This document shows positions 23,704 to 36,595 of a DNA stretch of 64,000 nucleotides, piece by piece (position 1 is the stretch's first letter; each line of letters starts with the position of its first letter). Source of the stretch: Acanthaster planci (lineage: Eukaryota > Echinodermata > Asteroidea > Valvatida > Acanthasteridae); assembly GCF_001949145.1 (NCBI RefSeq), contig NW_019091362.1, positions 11,056,979 through 11,120,978 on the forward strand, read 5' to 3'. Under the pieces are notes generated by a model. That model searched no databases. It worked only from the letters and a program-made list of their open reading frames with translations, and was not told where the DNA came from. The position numbers and the translations under genes are program-made.

Positions 23704-25210
23704 CTGATCAAATGAAGCCGAATACACATTATCATACATCATTAGCCTGGCTTATCAGCCGTACATGTACATACCGTATACCTCAGAATGTTAACAAACC
23801 GAAGTAACGGTAGTATTTACTGAGCGGGAAACAGCTGATAGAGACAAAGAAGGTTACATAACATTACACTACATTTTCAGTTTATATTGTACATGTATAT
23901 GTGTGTGTAAATGTTTTTCAAGACTGCATGGGCTAGCTAGCAAAGCAAATGAAGCCATAAAGCCCAGCAAAGTTCATTACAGAACGGTAGGTACCAGTAG
24001 GTTTGCTGTCACACACATGTACATGTATACATACACCCCCACCTACATGTACAGGTACATACATGTGTACCTGTACATGCAGGACTTCATACCAGTGTAC
24101 GGAAAGGTACATGTACATGTACGTACTACGCAGAACTGGTGCGGAGCAGGAAAGTGGATGTTACAACAGCACTGGACCAAATGAGGAATTGAGTGTATGT
24201 ACACTGTACATGTATGTGATGGATGCTGCATGTGCACGTACGTAATGGTACATATGAAAGCTTATTGGGCACTGACAATGCATTAAAGTGCATGAATGCA
24301 GATGGTACATGTAGCTACATGTAGCTTCATTAAAAGCTCATTATCCCCAAAACTATCTTCTTAGCACTATGTCAGTGTGGAAGTTATTAATGGCCCAACA
24401 GGGCACAAACTGGCCTAATTAAACCAGATTCTGTGAGTTGCTGGCAAAAAAACAGGTCACATTACACGTACATGTACACCAAATTCAGGTATATTTTGTA
24501 TAATTTGGATGTTTTTGTTTTCATAATATTACTGGCGTAATTGGATAGAAACCTGATTTATCCATACATTGGATGGATTAACTGATTGAGGTAAGAATCT
24601 GTCTCCATTAAATTTATCCAAAAAACTATAGATCAACATTTGTGTACCGTAGTCCTCACAACTACATGTATACACACTGTACATGTAAGTACAGTTACTC
24701 GTACCATATTAGAAATGGTAGTGTACATGTGCGCATATTGGTTACGTTTGTGGCTTGGAAAGATTGGTTGGTTACCGGTATATCACAGCTTTGTGTGACC
24801 ATGTCACTGCACACACTGTATGCAATGCCCGTTTCACATCAACATGTATACAAGTACTCGCGTACACATACATGTACATTGTACGTGGGTTTGTAAATGA
24901 CTGCACGAGTCATGACCACCAAGTTTTCCAAGCCGCATACATGGGGCAAGTTCGATCAGCGGCGAATAGTCGACCAAAGGACAATTTTGACCGGTAACCT
25001 ATACAGGTGCAGTACATACATGTATATCACGCATCAGTGACAATCGACCAGTGGTCAACAAACTGCCGCTGCATTGATCCGCATCAGTTCTAACGGTCCC
25101 GATTGCAAAATTTGTTCAGTTTGCATATACAGTGTGGTACATGTTTTTGTTTATTGTCTAAGTGTAATTATTTTTTTATGCACACCAGTACTTTTTACAT
25201 GTTCACATGT

Positions 25211-25417
25211 ATTTTGGGATATACACAACTCAAAAGAAATAAAGGAACAAGAGAACAGAATGTGTTTGTCATGGTCTATATGGGCTACCGTTAGAATAAG
25301 AGGCAAAACCTTGATGCCTCTTGTTCTAATGGTAGCCCATATAGACCATGACAAACACATTCTGTTCTCTTGTTCCTTTAATTTTTTTGAGTAGTGTACA
25401 TGTATATCCCAGAATTT
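25211..25417. mobile_element. Near-perfect foldback element (about 95-bp arms)
   Basis: The left arm (25211-25304) and right arm (25314-25417) are inverted copies, with only a few mismatches in the inner 75 bp. A 9-base loop separates them. The outer edges read ttttgggatata and tatatcccagaat. The near identity suggests a recent event or selection on pairing. A transcript of either strand would form a long hairpin. It has no coding content, so the open frames here are mirror images of each other. Confidence 0.85.
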
Positions 25418-26229
25418 GAACAATAATGCTCTGTATTAATTTGACTAAAAATAACCATATTGGAAATTTTGCGGGACCATTCTCCAACTCATACAATTTA
25501 CACAGTTTCTGTGATCCTTTCATCTCCGGTTGTCAAGTTCAAACAATCAAAACTATGGTAGTACATGTATATTTGCATTTGTGGAAAAATACATTTAGTG
25601 CAAAAATAAATGAAATTCACATAGTTTCAGTAGCAGGAGGATCCACATTAAACTACATACACTGTTGTTCAAACCATTACCCTCTGTCAAGTTAATGGTG
25701 GTTCATACCTGCTACGTCAACGCCTACACACAGTACATGTACGTGGGTGGGGAAAATTACAAATCATATGTTTTTATGAAGGAAAACATGTGAGAAAATG
25801 TATTTAAAGAAAAAAAGTTCTCTATGCACTGTAATCGGTTGGTACATTTAATTGGTTGGTACATGTCCGTGTATCTGTTTGAAGCCCAATGGAGGAATAC
25901 CCTAGATGCAAAATTAGCACTGAGTCAGAGTCCAAGAACTTCCCTTTGGCTCCTTTGATTGTGCCCAATAGAGATGGAGATGACAGTGATGGACGGTGAA
26001 TCACTGCAATTCAGGAAAAAGAGGAGGGGCCGAGAAGCATTATAACGAGGGGAAAACCTACATGTACTGTTGGAATCACTGCTCCCAAATCCTGAGGGTA
26101 CATGTACTCGAACAGCATGCTGACCCGAGGAGAACTCTTTGTGTGCTTGGAAGAAGGACGTAAGCACTAATGCCCTTTTCCAACAAATATTTTTCCCCGG
26201 CAAAAGGACGTACATATGCAACTGTTTAA

Positions 26230-26230
26230 N
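26230..26230. other. Single ambiguous base
   Basis: One N lies in an A+T-rich tract ('gtttaanatataaag'). It is an assembly or base-call ambiguity. Confidence 0.95.
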
Positions 26231-27689
26231 ATATAAAGATTTCTTTTTAAAAAGTTTTTTAAAAAATTCCCAAGTCCTTCAACAAGTTGTTCAAAGGTTG
26301 CTTTTTGAAGTAATAAATTATATCCATTTTTACTAAATAAAGAGAGTGTTTCTTACGCCCTTTTGCTGAGAACATTTTTCTGCTGTGATGTTTGCCGGGC
26401 ACACAACAAACTCATGTACACGTGTACATGGCATGTGTACAAATATGTACATGTACTTTTTTGTATAGTGATCCAAGGGCTAATTCAATGGTGCAGGTAC
26501 AGTGGGCACCTTGCAAATAGGGAATATTTTCTGTGGCAAAAGTCAGGTTCCCTGCCAAACTGACGTGCAACATGTACACGTACATAGATGAACGTATTTT
26601 CTTGCATATGTTGCAGCTCAGAGGGGCAGACTCTGGTATGCCACTCTAACTAATACTGGGCCTCAAAAATCTCACGCACATGTACCCTCCAAAGTCTCAT
26701 CCAATCCTAGCAGAGCAGACCTGGATGTTAAACATTGTCCAATTACAAGTCCAACCTCATGCGGTTAATCAGTCAAAGGTGCTTACGTGCAGCTGCAACA
26801 TTACCACAAACCACATCCTCATTTCACTTCTACTGACCTCAACTAATTTCATTGATTCACAAGCATATAAATGTGCTGGTACATGTCTACACATGTACAT
26901 GTACAAGTGATCCATTCTATGACAACTGTCACACCATCACAAGGAATGATCAAGACAAAATGTTACTTTTGGGGTATCTCCATGTACATGTATGGCTTAC
27001 CTGGTTGCAGCCATCTTTCCATGCCTTGAAGCATCTAATCATCCAAATTTGAAAACTGAAACAAACAGAAAAGGGGCGAAATAAGTAAAACAAACAACAC
27101 CTACAAACAATCATGGACAAAAAACAAATTTATAAAAACTAAACGGTAAGAAATTAGAGATGTTCTAAAAAACAGGAATGGGCTAAATATATTTCATCCA
27201 AATCAAAAGAAAATATACAGGAATACAACACATTCTGGCAATGAAACAAACCAAATCAATTTACAGCAACAGAACTTGTGCAGATCTCAACAAATTTAGT
27301 AATTTACATCAATCGTGTACATGTAGCTACATGTTACTATTATTATAATTAGTTTATTAACTTGTGTGGTGGCCACTGGTCAAATTGTAACATTTACATA
27401 AAAACATTTCATAGTAGTAAAACAACTGCATGTACATTGACACAAGAATTAATAACAAAACGTATGTGAAACAAAAAACTAATGCTTAATTTGAATTAAT
27501 AAGACTGATATATACATGTATGGGATTGGGCTATTCTTGTGAACCGCTGCATCATCATCTTCTATTCCTGTAGTACATGTATGTACATTTACATGTACAC
27601 ACACAAAAATGCTTACACTGTAAGTCATGTTCCCACTGGATTGACATGTATGGTAAATGGTTACTACTGTAACTGAGCGAATGAATTCC

Positions 27690-27790
27690 AAAAGTTACAT
27701 GTACCGTCAATCCAATCAGAACCTATACAAAGTGTGGCTCAGGGTGGGAATCGAACATGGGTTCTGGGCTACATAAATGTACATGTAGCT
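27690..27790 (-). repeat. tRNA-derived SINE-like remnant
   Basis: On the minus strand 'catgttcgattcccaccctg' contains a good pol III B box (GTTCGATTCCC). No full cloverleaf is evident, so it is more likely a SINE fragment than a tRNA gene. Confidence 0.3.
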
Positions 27791-29429
27791 AGAGGTGAGT
27801 ACATGTAATTCAAATTACTTTTAACTCTGCACCATGTAACCAGTGTTTCCCCAAAGCTAGGTTGTCTGGAAAATTGGCATGGTCTGGACACCATACTGTA
27901 CCCTGATTTACAGGCAGGGCAGGTACAAAAAATGTACATGTACATTTGCTTTATGGAGGCAACAGAGGCAAGTTTTGCCTTGATTCCTTTGGTATTTGCC
28001 AAAGGGCACTGATGAAATGGTCCCACAGACAATATGATTTTCTCATACAAGTGCACCTTACAGAGCAATTGTCTAGCCCCTTCAAGAACAAAGTTCCTTC
28101 CCTGTTCAGGCTGCCAATTTTACTTCAACTGTGTTAACAGCTGCAGAGCTTGCTTGAGGGAGACACTGATGAGCAATTCCGAATCGTTTATAAGAGACCT
28201 CCCAGCAAATTCCGGTACATATTTCCTGAATATGAGGTTAATTCACAAGTCCATTACAAATAACTTAAACATGCATTACCGGCATTTCTCCATTCAAAAG
28301 AGTTTATACATGCAAACAGAAGTGATTCACAGTAAGGCAAACCTCAAAGTTTATCCCCACAATGTCTATGGTACATGTACGTACATGTACATGAACTTCC
28401 GGCCTATACATGTAGGTCAAAATCAGTAGCTACACATACTGTACCAGTACATGTACCGTACTTGTACGTAACGCTCTACAGCCTAACATGGCTGGACATC
28501 CAGCTTTTAAGATTGATGGTGACGAGGCCGGACAAATGAGAGCCCCACTTAATTATACACTTTAAACAGACTGCATGTAATTACAATAATGCAATTTTTT
28601 CAGTGTGCATTTGCATTCATTAGATCACCTTTAACCACTTGCTGCCGGGTGGTTTGAAAAATACAGTGCACACAAACGGGATATTTTCAAGATTTTCAGT
28701 CTTCAAAATTCTTAAAAAACCATCATTTCCATTAATGGACGTTTACACCGACACGAATGACTGTCTGGTGGCTACTCTAAACTAACAGACAAAATCTATT
28801 GATGCTAAGTATTTCAGCCAGGCCTGCAGCCTTGTAAAAAGAGCCCAGATTGTGCGGTGTTATGTAATTTTCTTTTGTTCACGAACCTGGCACAGTGCAC
28901 TGCTGACCTCTTTTCAATAGGGGCCAGATTAGCATGCAGCGGTGGCTCATTGCTGTGGTGGTGGAGCGTTTTTGTCCCAAGTGGTAATCCACTCGCACTA
29001 AATGACTCAAACTGTGGTATACTGTTTCAAAACAAGGCTGGATTATCTCCACTACTGCGAGTGAAAAAATGTTGGTAATGCCCAGCAGCCTAGTCTTTTG
29101 TTACGAGTATGGTCTTTTGTAACAAGGCCTAGTTCCCTTTATCCGATTTCAGAGACCCCGGCAACGCGTTTATTAAAGAATACGTGTCCGGTACCGGAAA
29201 CCCCAGCGGCAAGTGGCTAATGGTGGATTCATGGTACTGGGAATCACTCCTGTTAAAACAAAAATACAGGTACATGTACATGTATTTCTGACACCTGAAT
29301 AAAAGCAAAACTACTTATGTAAATACATGTATACAGCGTACAGGTACCAGTAAAGTGCAGTCTCATGCATGTGCATGTACATGTTGACAGTTAAATACAG
29401 TAATATACATGTACACAAGGATTTGGGTG

Positions 29430-29690
29430 TATATCGCAAGTCCGATGCCTCATACATGTACTGTAAGTCCAGTGCCTCAAAAGTCTGCATTTTCGAACTT
29501 ACAAGGCATCCGACAAATGAGGCATCAGATCTACATGTACACTGTACATGTATAGTCTGAAAAAAACCAATAAAGAATCGTTGGACTTTTGAGGCGTCTG
29601 ACTAATGGAATTTTTTCAAAGCATTTTTTAGACTTATGAGGTGTCAGACCTACCTGTACATGTACATGTATGAGGCATCGTACTTACGTG
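29430..29690. repeat. Degenerate array of 'gacttatgaggcatcagacc'-type units
   Basis: Several variants of GAGGCRTCNGAC preceded by (GG)ACTTNTGA occur on both strands. Examples are 'ggacttttgaggcgtctgac' and 'agacttatgaggtgtcagac'. The array is noncoding, and units are inverted and spaced irregularly. Confidence 0.5.
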
Positions 29691-30448
29691 TGCGAGCTGA
29701 CCCCAGGATTTCAACCTGTCTGTGCTCCAAGTTTGTACAGTAATGATTTCAAACAGCTGACACTTTGGCACGAATGGAATGACTTCCTCAAGCCCAATGA
29801 AAAGATTTCCTGCCGGAGACCCCCGTTTTCATATATCTTTACCCACTCAGCTAACAACTGACTGAAACTGACTCTGCTCATCACAGCCCACGGGAAAATC
29901 TGACGAAACAATTTCTACAACTAACCCTGCACATCACGGAAACGACACGTCAAGATGGAAAGAAAATGTTCACCCATCCCCCTTCTACAAAAAAAATGTG
30001 CACTTAATCAGACATGTCATAGACGTGTCCCATCAAACTAAACATTTGCACCCAAAGAATGCTGGAAATTAAAACAACAACATTTCACAGAGTTATCAAT
30101 TTATTACTGTCATGCACATTATACATTCCTCACAAGACTTACATACACATATATGGTACATGTAACTTATGTGTATCGTACTCGGAGTGAGGCAATTAAT
30201 CTTTTTTTTTCTTTGAGTCTGCCAAATAGCGTGCTCCGTGGTAGTCTGTTGGAATAAAAATGGTGTTCCTTGTCCAGTTACATGTAACACATGCACATTT
30301 TTATACATGTATGTGGTAAACAAACTATTTTCATGAAAAAAACTTCTGGTTTAGCAATAGGAATGTACCATACATGTTTACATGTACTGGTACCGTTAAT
30401 TGTCTTTATGACTTTGGTCCTGTATTTTTCAGCTGAATTGACTACATG

Positions 30449-31039
30449 TTATAGACACCAATGAGACAATAATGCAAGTTCTTTGAGGATCTTAAAAGAA
30501 GAAAACCTGTTCACACAAACATGGAGCTTAGGGACCAAACGGTTCCTGAAGCAGTGTACAAACTTTTTGGGCAAACGTTTGGGGGGCTTTTTTTTCTCTT
30601 TCGGGAAGGAACCTACTGTTTGCTGGCTCTGTGGTCCAGATTCCTGGAGGCTTTTTTCATTCTGGCAGCTTGCCAAGGACCCTTGGAACGAAATTTCATC
30701 CGGATGTGCTGGTACGTGTAGGAAAAACCTACGTGTACATGTACATGTACAATAATTTTCTGAACGAATGACTGCCCCTCCCCCTTGACTAAGGCTGTCT
30801 GCAAGTTCCCTGAGCGTCAAGCGGTTGCTTCCGAAAACCTTCTCGTGCATGCTTGCATCGCATGCACACAGCTCACATATGGTACTAAACATGTACAGCA
30901 GCTCCAGTACTATTTGCCGCACCTGAGGGAATGTTGGTTTCAGTTTTCCTATCAAGCATGTATCCCTTTGTGCACATACATATAACACATGTATTGGTAC
31001 ATGTACACGTATAAGTTTGCTGAATGACAAATTAAACAA
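30449..31039 (-). other. 196-codon open reading frame of unknown nature
   Basis: This is the longest open frame on the minus strand inside the presumed 5' intron. The segment 'KLKPTFPQVRQIVLELLYMF' through 'HEKVFGSNRLTLRELADSLS' has protein-like composition and helix-like periodicity. The centre translates a TACATGTA block ('YCTCTCT'), suggesting a repeat inserted into former coding sequence. A stretch of the opposite strand is open too. There are no flanking splice sites in a phase that joins exon A. It could be a transposon relic, a pseudogene or chance. Confidence 0.3.
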
Positions 31040-31536
31040 GTCTGTGTGTCACAGACAACCTACTGGTACTGTGCCCATACATGTACATGTATGTGTACAA
31101 GATTGCTTTGTTTCATTATTACTTTTAATGTTTACAGTGTTTAGATTTGTTGCATGTACCGGGTACCAGGGACATGTATATTTTCAATGCATGCAAGAGT
31201 TCATGTACACATGAGCATGAAGTTATCATGTTTATAAACCATCCAAATGCAGTCATAACATGATGATGTTCATCCAATATACAATGTATACTGACTTTTT
31301 TGCTTCTTTGACAGCATTATATGTCTAGTGATCAATTTCTGTCTTCCGTCATTGACCCATCAGCATTACAGCCCTTCCGAGACTCCAGGAAAACTGCAAC
31401 TTGAAATTTACGACACCTTGAATAACAGAGTATATGTATGTTTTTCCCACTAAAACCAATGAATGAATGAGAGGTGTAAAGTCAACTCCAACAAGTGATT
31501 CGCTTTCACTAAGCAGGTCAAGATCATCTGCAGAAA

Positions 31537-31675
31537 TCAGGGGTGAAAAGCTGAAATTCAGAAAGTTCCATTAATTTTGCAGGGAGCAAGTGTCCAAAAA
31601 AGACTGAAATTCAGTAAAAATCTGAACAAAAATATGATGAAATCAGGTGAAAAGCTGAATTCTCACACCCCTGAG
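31537..31675. mobile_element. Small element with inverted ends 'tcaggggtg...cacccctga'
   Basis: The ends share an inverted 'tcaggggtg' followed by gaaaagctgaatt-type sequence at both sides. The A+T-rich interior contains further 'ctgaaattcag' self-complementary words. At about 139 bp it fits a degenerate MITE. Confidence 0.4.
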
Positions 31676-32639
31676 GGTATCCAGCAGAGATTTGTGTTTA
31701 AATACCAAGACTTGCACTGTACAGGTACAAAGGTTCATTTACTTCTCTGAAAAGAGAACATTCACTGTTTACCTAAAGTATATACCGGTAACTTGTTTGC
31801 AAGAATGTTGAGTTTCCTTTATGCAAGGACGAGGGGAAATTTGATATTTGATGTATTTGTTCAAATTTTGTGTGGTATACATATATGGCATATCAAGCAG
31901 CAAAATTTGTTTAGCATGCTTCCTGAAGTTTTATTGTACCTCTTCTTTGCAGATTTTCCCTTGGAGAAAGAGAAAAGAAAACTTTGTATTGTGAATAAAT
32001 GTATACATTTGCCATGTGTACATATGTTGTACATGTACATGTGCACTGTATATTACAATATAGCAAGGGTACACTGTGCTGTACTGTACATGTACAGTAC
32101 AGACTTCATTGGTTAAGTGAGGGCTGTATTTATACACAAGTAAGTGTATACCCTGGCAAGTCTGGTTGGCTAGTGGCCCACCCACCACAAAAACTGACAA
32201 TTTTTTGTTTTCATCACTGTAACTTACCTACATTGTGTATCCATCGTACATACATGTAATTGGTGCATAATGCATTTGTTGGATGAACAGAATGCATCCT
32301 CCTCCCATTCCCCACCCCACTTCCATCCCCAGTTATGCATCTATACTTCGTACAACTGTACATGTTCACATACAAGTAAATGCAGCTTGAACCCAAGTGT
32401 CAAAAAATTCTGGCGAGAATTCTGGGATTTGGTCACCAGCGACTCTACATGTACACATGGCTTCGCAAAGTACTTTGCATCTGCTTGTACATGTACATGT
32501 ACGTACACGTACTGTACACCCATGGAGGATTGGATTCCTCCATGGTACATCTAAAGATCTTTCACTGACATAAGTTCCTGTTCATAAGTCACTCAAAGAC
32601 CCTTGTTCTCTCAGTAAGTGTGAGCAGGTGGTCACTTAA

Positions 32640-33040
32640 AGGGTACTGGTAGCGCCAATCAATTTGGTTTAATATACATGTACATGTATATGTAGACCTT
32701 CAAAATGCAACTTAGTGCCTCAGTTAACATCATTTTCCACTTTTGTTTCATTATTTCAAAGGGTATTCGACTGCCTTTTTGGTTTTATGCTAATTAGTAT
32801 TTACATATTCATGAACAAAACTGTGATGTCATTAATGTTACATTGGTTTGTTCACAAAAAAGTCCCACATTTTTGTAGACTTACTGGACTCATTTTCTCT
32901 TCTTTGCCGATTCACTGTTGTTCATGTGCAAAGCATTAAGCAAGCATCAATCCCTTTCTCAGAAAAGTTTTCAGTAAATTAATTTGGGGTTTAAAAATTT
33001 GAACAGAAACGCCTGGATATGCACTGAACTATGTCTTCCC
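32640..33040 (+). repeat. Probable interspersed repeat (unnamed)
   Basis: It begins 'aaagggtactggtagcgcc', a style seen at starts of marine-invertebrate repeats. It runs into the R2-like tail at 33045. The plus-strand open frame at 32715-32939 is A+T-rich and unremarkable. Confidence 0.3.
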
Positions 33041-33044
33041 TAAA

Positions 33045-33170
33045 TGACTTCACAGCAACGGCACCCTCGGTTGTCCAGGAAATATAGATAATTTCAATTG
33101 TTTAAAAAATTGCATTTTTCAGTGCCTTTAACCAAATAGGAATGTAAAAGAGTTTTCATACACTGAAGAG
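33045..33170 (+). repeat. Dispersed repeat family R2, copy 2
   Basis: It shares 'cttcacagcaacggcaccc' and 'gagttttcatacactgaaga' with copy 1 at 22688-22815, in the same orientation and with similar spacing. Confidence 0.45.
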
Positions 33171-33328
33171 GAATACAAAGTTGAACAAAAATTTTGAAAA
33201 ATTGATTTCAGCTACACTTAAGTATGATGTCTGAAGTATACGAGTGAATGTGAGGTGTGAGAAAAATGTACATTTACACCGGCAGAGCTAATCTGTGCAT
33301 GACAAGGAGCTGAGTCAAGACTAACTTT

Positions 33329-33722
33329 AGCCCTGTCTGCATTGGACTTTTTGAGTCAAAATTATCGACACAATGGTTATACATGTACTCTCCCATTTTA
33401 AGTCCAGTGTGGACATCCCAAGAAGTTTTCCTCTTGGGTACTTTTACTGAGCAATATTACCAGTCAACTTCTGCCCCCAAAAATTACCAAGTCACTTTTC
33501 CTGAGATGGAAATTCCACTGCGGACAGCACGAATGCGTCGGCAAAAGCATGGGAAAGCGGCCTACAGCCGGTCTGGGCATAATGGCATGCTTCATACAGG
33601 GAAACTACGCATGCGCATTTTGCCACAGAGTGCAAACAGTAAACATGTACATGTAGGCCACATTTGACCAATTTTTTATTTGACCATCGGCTCGGAAAAA
33701 AAAGTCCAGTGCAAACAAGGCT
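33329..33722. mobile_element. Short DNA transposon (MITE-like) with about 27-bp terminal inverted repeats
   Basis: The left end 'agccctgtctgcattggact' is matched by the reverse complement of the right end 'agtccagtgcaaacaaggct', with the TIR continuing into an A/T run. Total length is near 394 bp. An internal 'aagtccagtgtggac' echoes the TIR. The interior is CpG-containing ('gcgtcggcaaaagcatggga'). No transposase is encoded. Target duplication is uncertain. Confidence 0.65.
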
Positions 33723-36567
33723 TTCGATGTTACAGTGTACATCCTAGAACCCTGACAAAGTGCAAGAAGATGTACTTGTACATATATATATACAGTACAT
33801 GCTTGTGCTTTACCTATAGAACAAACACTCTAATAAGCCAAGTTTTAGTTAAAAAACTTGACCATCCATCCTGCTAGGTTTGGAAGATTTTGCAGGATTG
33901 ACGAAGCAACACATTAGAGCTACATGTACATGTACATCATTATAACTTCACATAAATGTACAATGTGGAACTTGTACATGCATTCTATGTACAAAGCGTG
34001 TGCCACTAAAACTGAGAATGGTGAAGGCATTAGTTGCAGCTCTAAAATTTTTACAGATTTTAATTTGAGGTACATGCAGAGTTTCAACCCTGACAGTCCT
34101 CTACATGTACTTTTAGTCCTCATATGTATCTTGACAAAAAAATTGAACTACCGATCCTAACTATCCCACTCCAGTGTGACAAAGTATCAGCCAATATTAG
34201 ACCAGAACTTTGCACATGACACACATGAAGCCAGCTCATCCATGCCACCTTCACTCCAAGGGTACCCCATTTGAGGTGACTGGACATCCCCAGACTCTGC
34301 CCATGTCCCCAGACACTACAGTCCCTGGATCCCACAGCTGCTGTGCAGCTGCTGAATACATGTATGTACATGTACAGTACATGTACACGTGTATACACAA
34401 AGTGTGCAGTTTTCCCACTGACAATGTACTAGTACACATGTACTCTGTGGTTTTGCCCTCAAGTTCCGTTTGTCACTGGATAGGGTCAACTAACCGCAAA
34501 AGACAAGGTCTGGTATGCCAATGCCATACCAAAGGCAGGAAGTACAGTAAAGTACTGTATGGTGAACCACGGATGAACATACTTCTTACAATACTGGTAG
34601 GTACAAGCACATTTTCCAAGGACACGCATATACATGTATACATGTACACTGTACATGTACATTTTTGTACGTCATTCCAACTGCTGGTATAGTGCAGCTA
34701 TACAGTACAGTTTGTCATAGACTGTGAATTTTTATCGGTCGCCAATTGTTTGTGTGATCTACAAGCGCGCATGTACATGTATGCTTACAGCTCAAGTGCA
34801 TTGGCGATATTGTCGGGCTACAAAAGCGGTGATCTTTCCCACAGTTGATGTACATGTATCTTTGGCTTCACCTCGAGAGCCATTTATTTGCCCCTTCAAA
34901 ACACGATGGTCCCCTTACATTACATTACTGTACCTCCATACAGCTTTCACCAGTGTTTAAAATGAATTTGTACCAATACAGTACAGCTCCCCACTTCTTA
35001 ATGTACATGTACGTACAACTACTTCTGTACATGGACTTTATGTACGTGATACAGCACCAGAATAAATCTCCCATCATCTGACTGGCTACACAAATAAATT
35101 AATTATTGTTCCTAATGTACCATGGCAAATCGGCCACACTTAGAAAAGAGTGCATTAGAACCATACAGTACATGTAGTCGTATTTGGTCAAATGACCAAG
35201 GCACATTACAAATACCAGGTTTCTCCTTCCCTACATGTACGTCTTCAAGATAGAGTATGTCCCGGTACATGTACATATGTAAGATGTCCGAAAAATAAAA
35301 AGGACACCATAAATACAAAAAAATGGATCTGGTATGCCACAGATTAGTAAAAAAACAAAAACAAAAAAGGAGGTTCTGACATACAAGGGCAATGGTCGAG
35401 CTACATGTACCGGTGGTCAACTATTATCATAAACAGCTTTATAAGGCTAGGAAGTGAAAACAAATCAATCAAAAGATTGAGAATCTTCCTACAATCTTGC
35501 AAAGTTCTAATGAACAACATCGTGACATCTTCTGGGAGGTGAAGCTCATTTTACTGACCAATCCTGCACCCCAGCAAGACGGCTGAGACAGCAACAAGTC
35601 TGGCTGATGTCATCCCACCCTTTACTACAGCAGGTACACACTGTAGGCTACATGTACACATTGGTCCTTGTCCCTCTCCTTTTGTGTCAGTGAAAGTGAT
35701 GACGAGGCCCCTTCATTCTCTTTCTGATCCAGGGGGATGGAAGAATCAATAAAGTCAATCATAGTCTGTCATGACTGCAGTCTCTGATGCGCCCTGGCTT
35801 ACATTCATGCAAGTCAGTTACTTGCCAAGGCAATCACTTGTAAATAAACAGATACTAAAACATTTTAGACCTCAGTGTATATGCATAAAGTACATTCTAC
35901 TGGTACATGTACCAGTGCACATGTCTATACCTAGCATTTGTGCAGAATACGTGGGCAGACCAGCAGTGAATTACATGTACATGTACATGTACTACACTTT
36001 GTTATTTGGGGCTGTACAAGAAATGACTTTTTAAAACTGTCTTGGACCTGAGAAATGTGTGCCTTTAATAACAAGTCCAAAGCGTGGCTTTCAGGAATCC
36101 AGGCATATATCGGTACATGTACTTGTAAACATGCACCGGTACTGGTCAGTATTTTGCCCATGCAAGGTACAGTACATGTAATTAAGCATGACTGGGATCA
36201 ACAACTATGATCAAACTTTCAATTTAATGCATCATTATGTTTACGACACAATTTTCTGAAGTCCACGAACAAGATTACAGGTAGATGGGATTCAGGTAAT
36301 TACCATCCATGCACATGTATGTCCATATAGGACTGGAAGTCATGTTTAACTGACCTGACTTCAAGTTCTATACTGGTATGTACACATATGTACTCTACAC
36401 AATGTACGGTGCATGAACATGATCATTTTTTGCACATTTTTGCACAAGTCCTCGAAAGTTTTAGGAAAGAACTAGTAAATCAAAAACAAACACATAACAT
36501 ACCATGATCACATCATCATTATTTATGCAATTTCTTCAACATTTGTTGAAATACCGTTATACATGTC

Positions 36568-36595
36568 ATACTGTTTGTGTATACACAAACAGTAT
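36568..36595. repeat. 28-bp perfect palindrome
   Basis: Each 14-base half is the exact reverse complement of the other, with the centre at TGTA|TACA. It is longer than the surrounding TACATGTA palindromes and uses a different core (CTGTTTGTG). It could be a cruciform or a dimeric binding site, or chance in a palindrome-rich zone. Confidence 0.8.

Noticed and set aside
25074-25423. Overlapping open frames of about 90-106 codons on both strands
   Set aside because: They are mirror images produced by the inverted arms of the foldback element.
34210-34692. 160-codon plus-strand frame
   Set aside because: It contains repeated YMYVHVQ-type runs from TACATGTA blocks and has no recognised domain.
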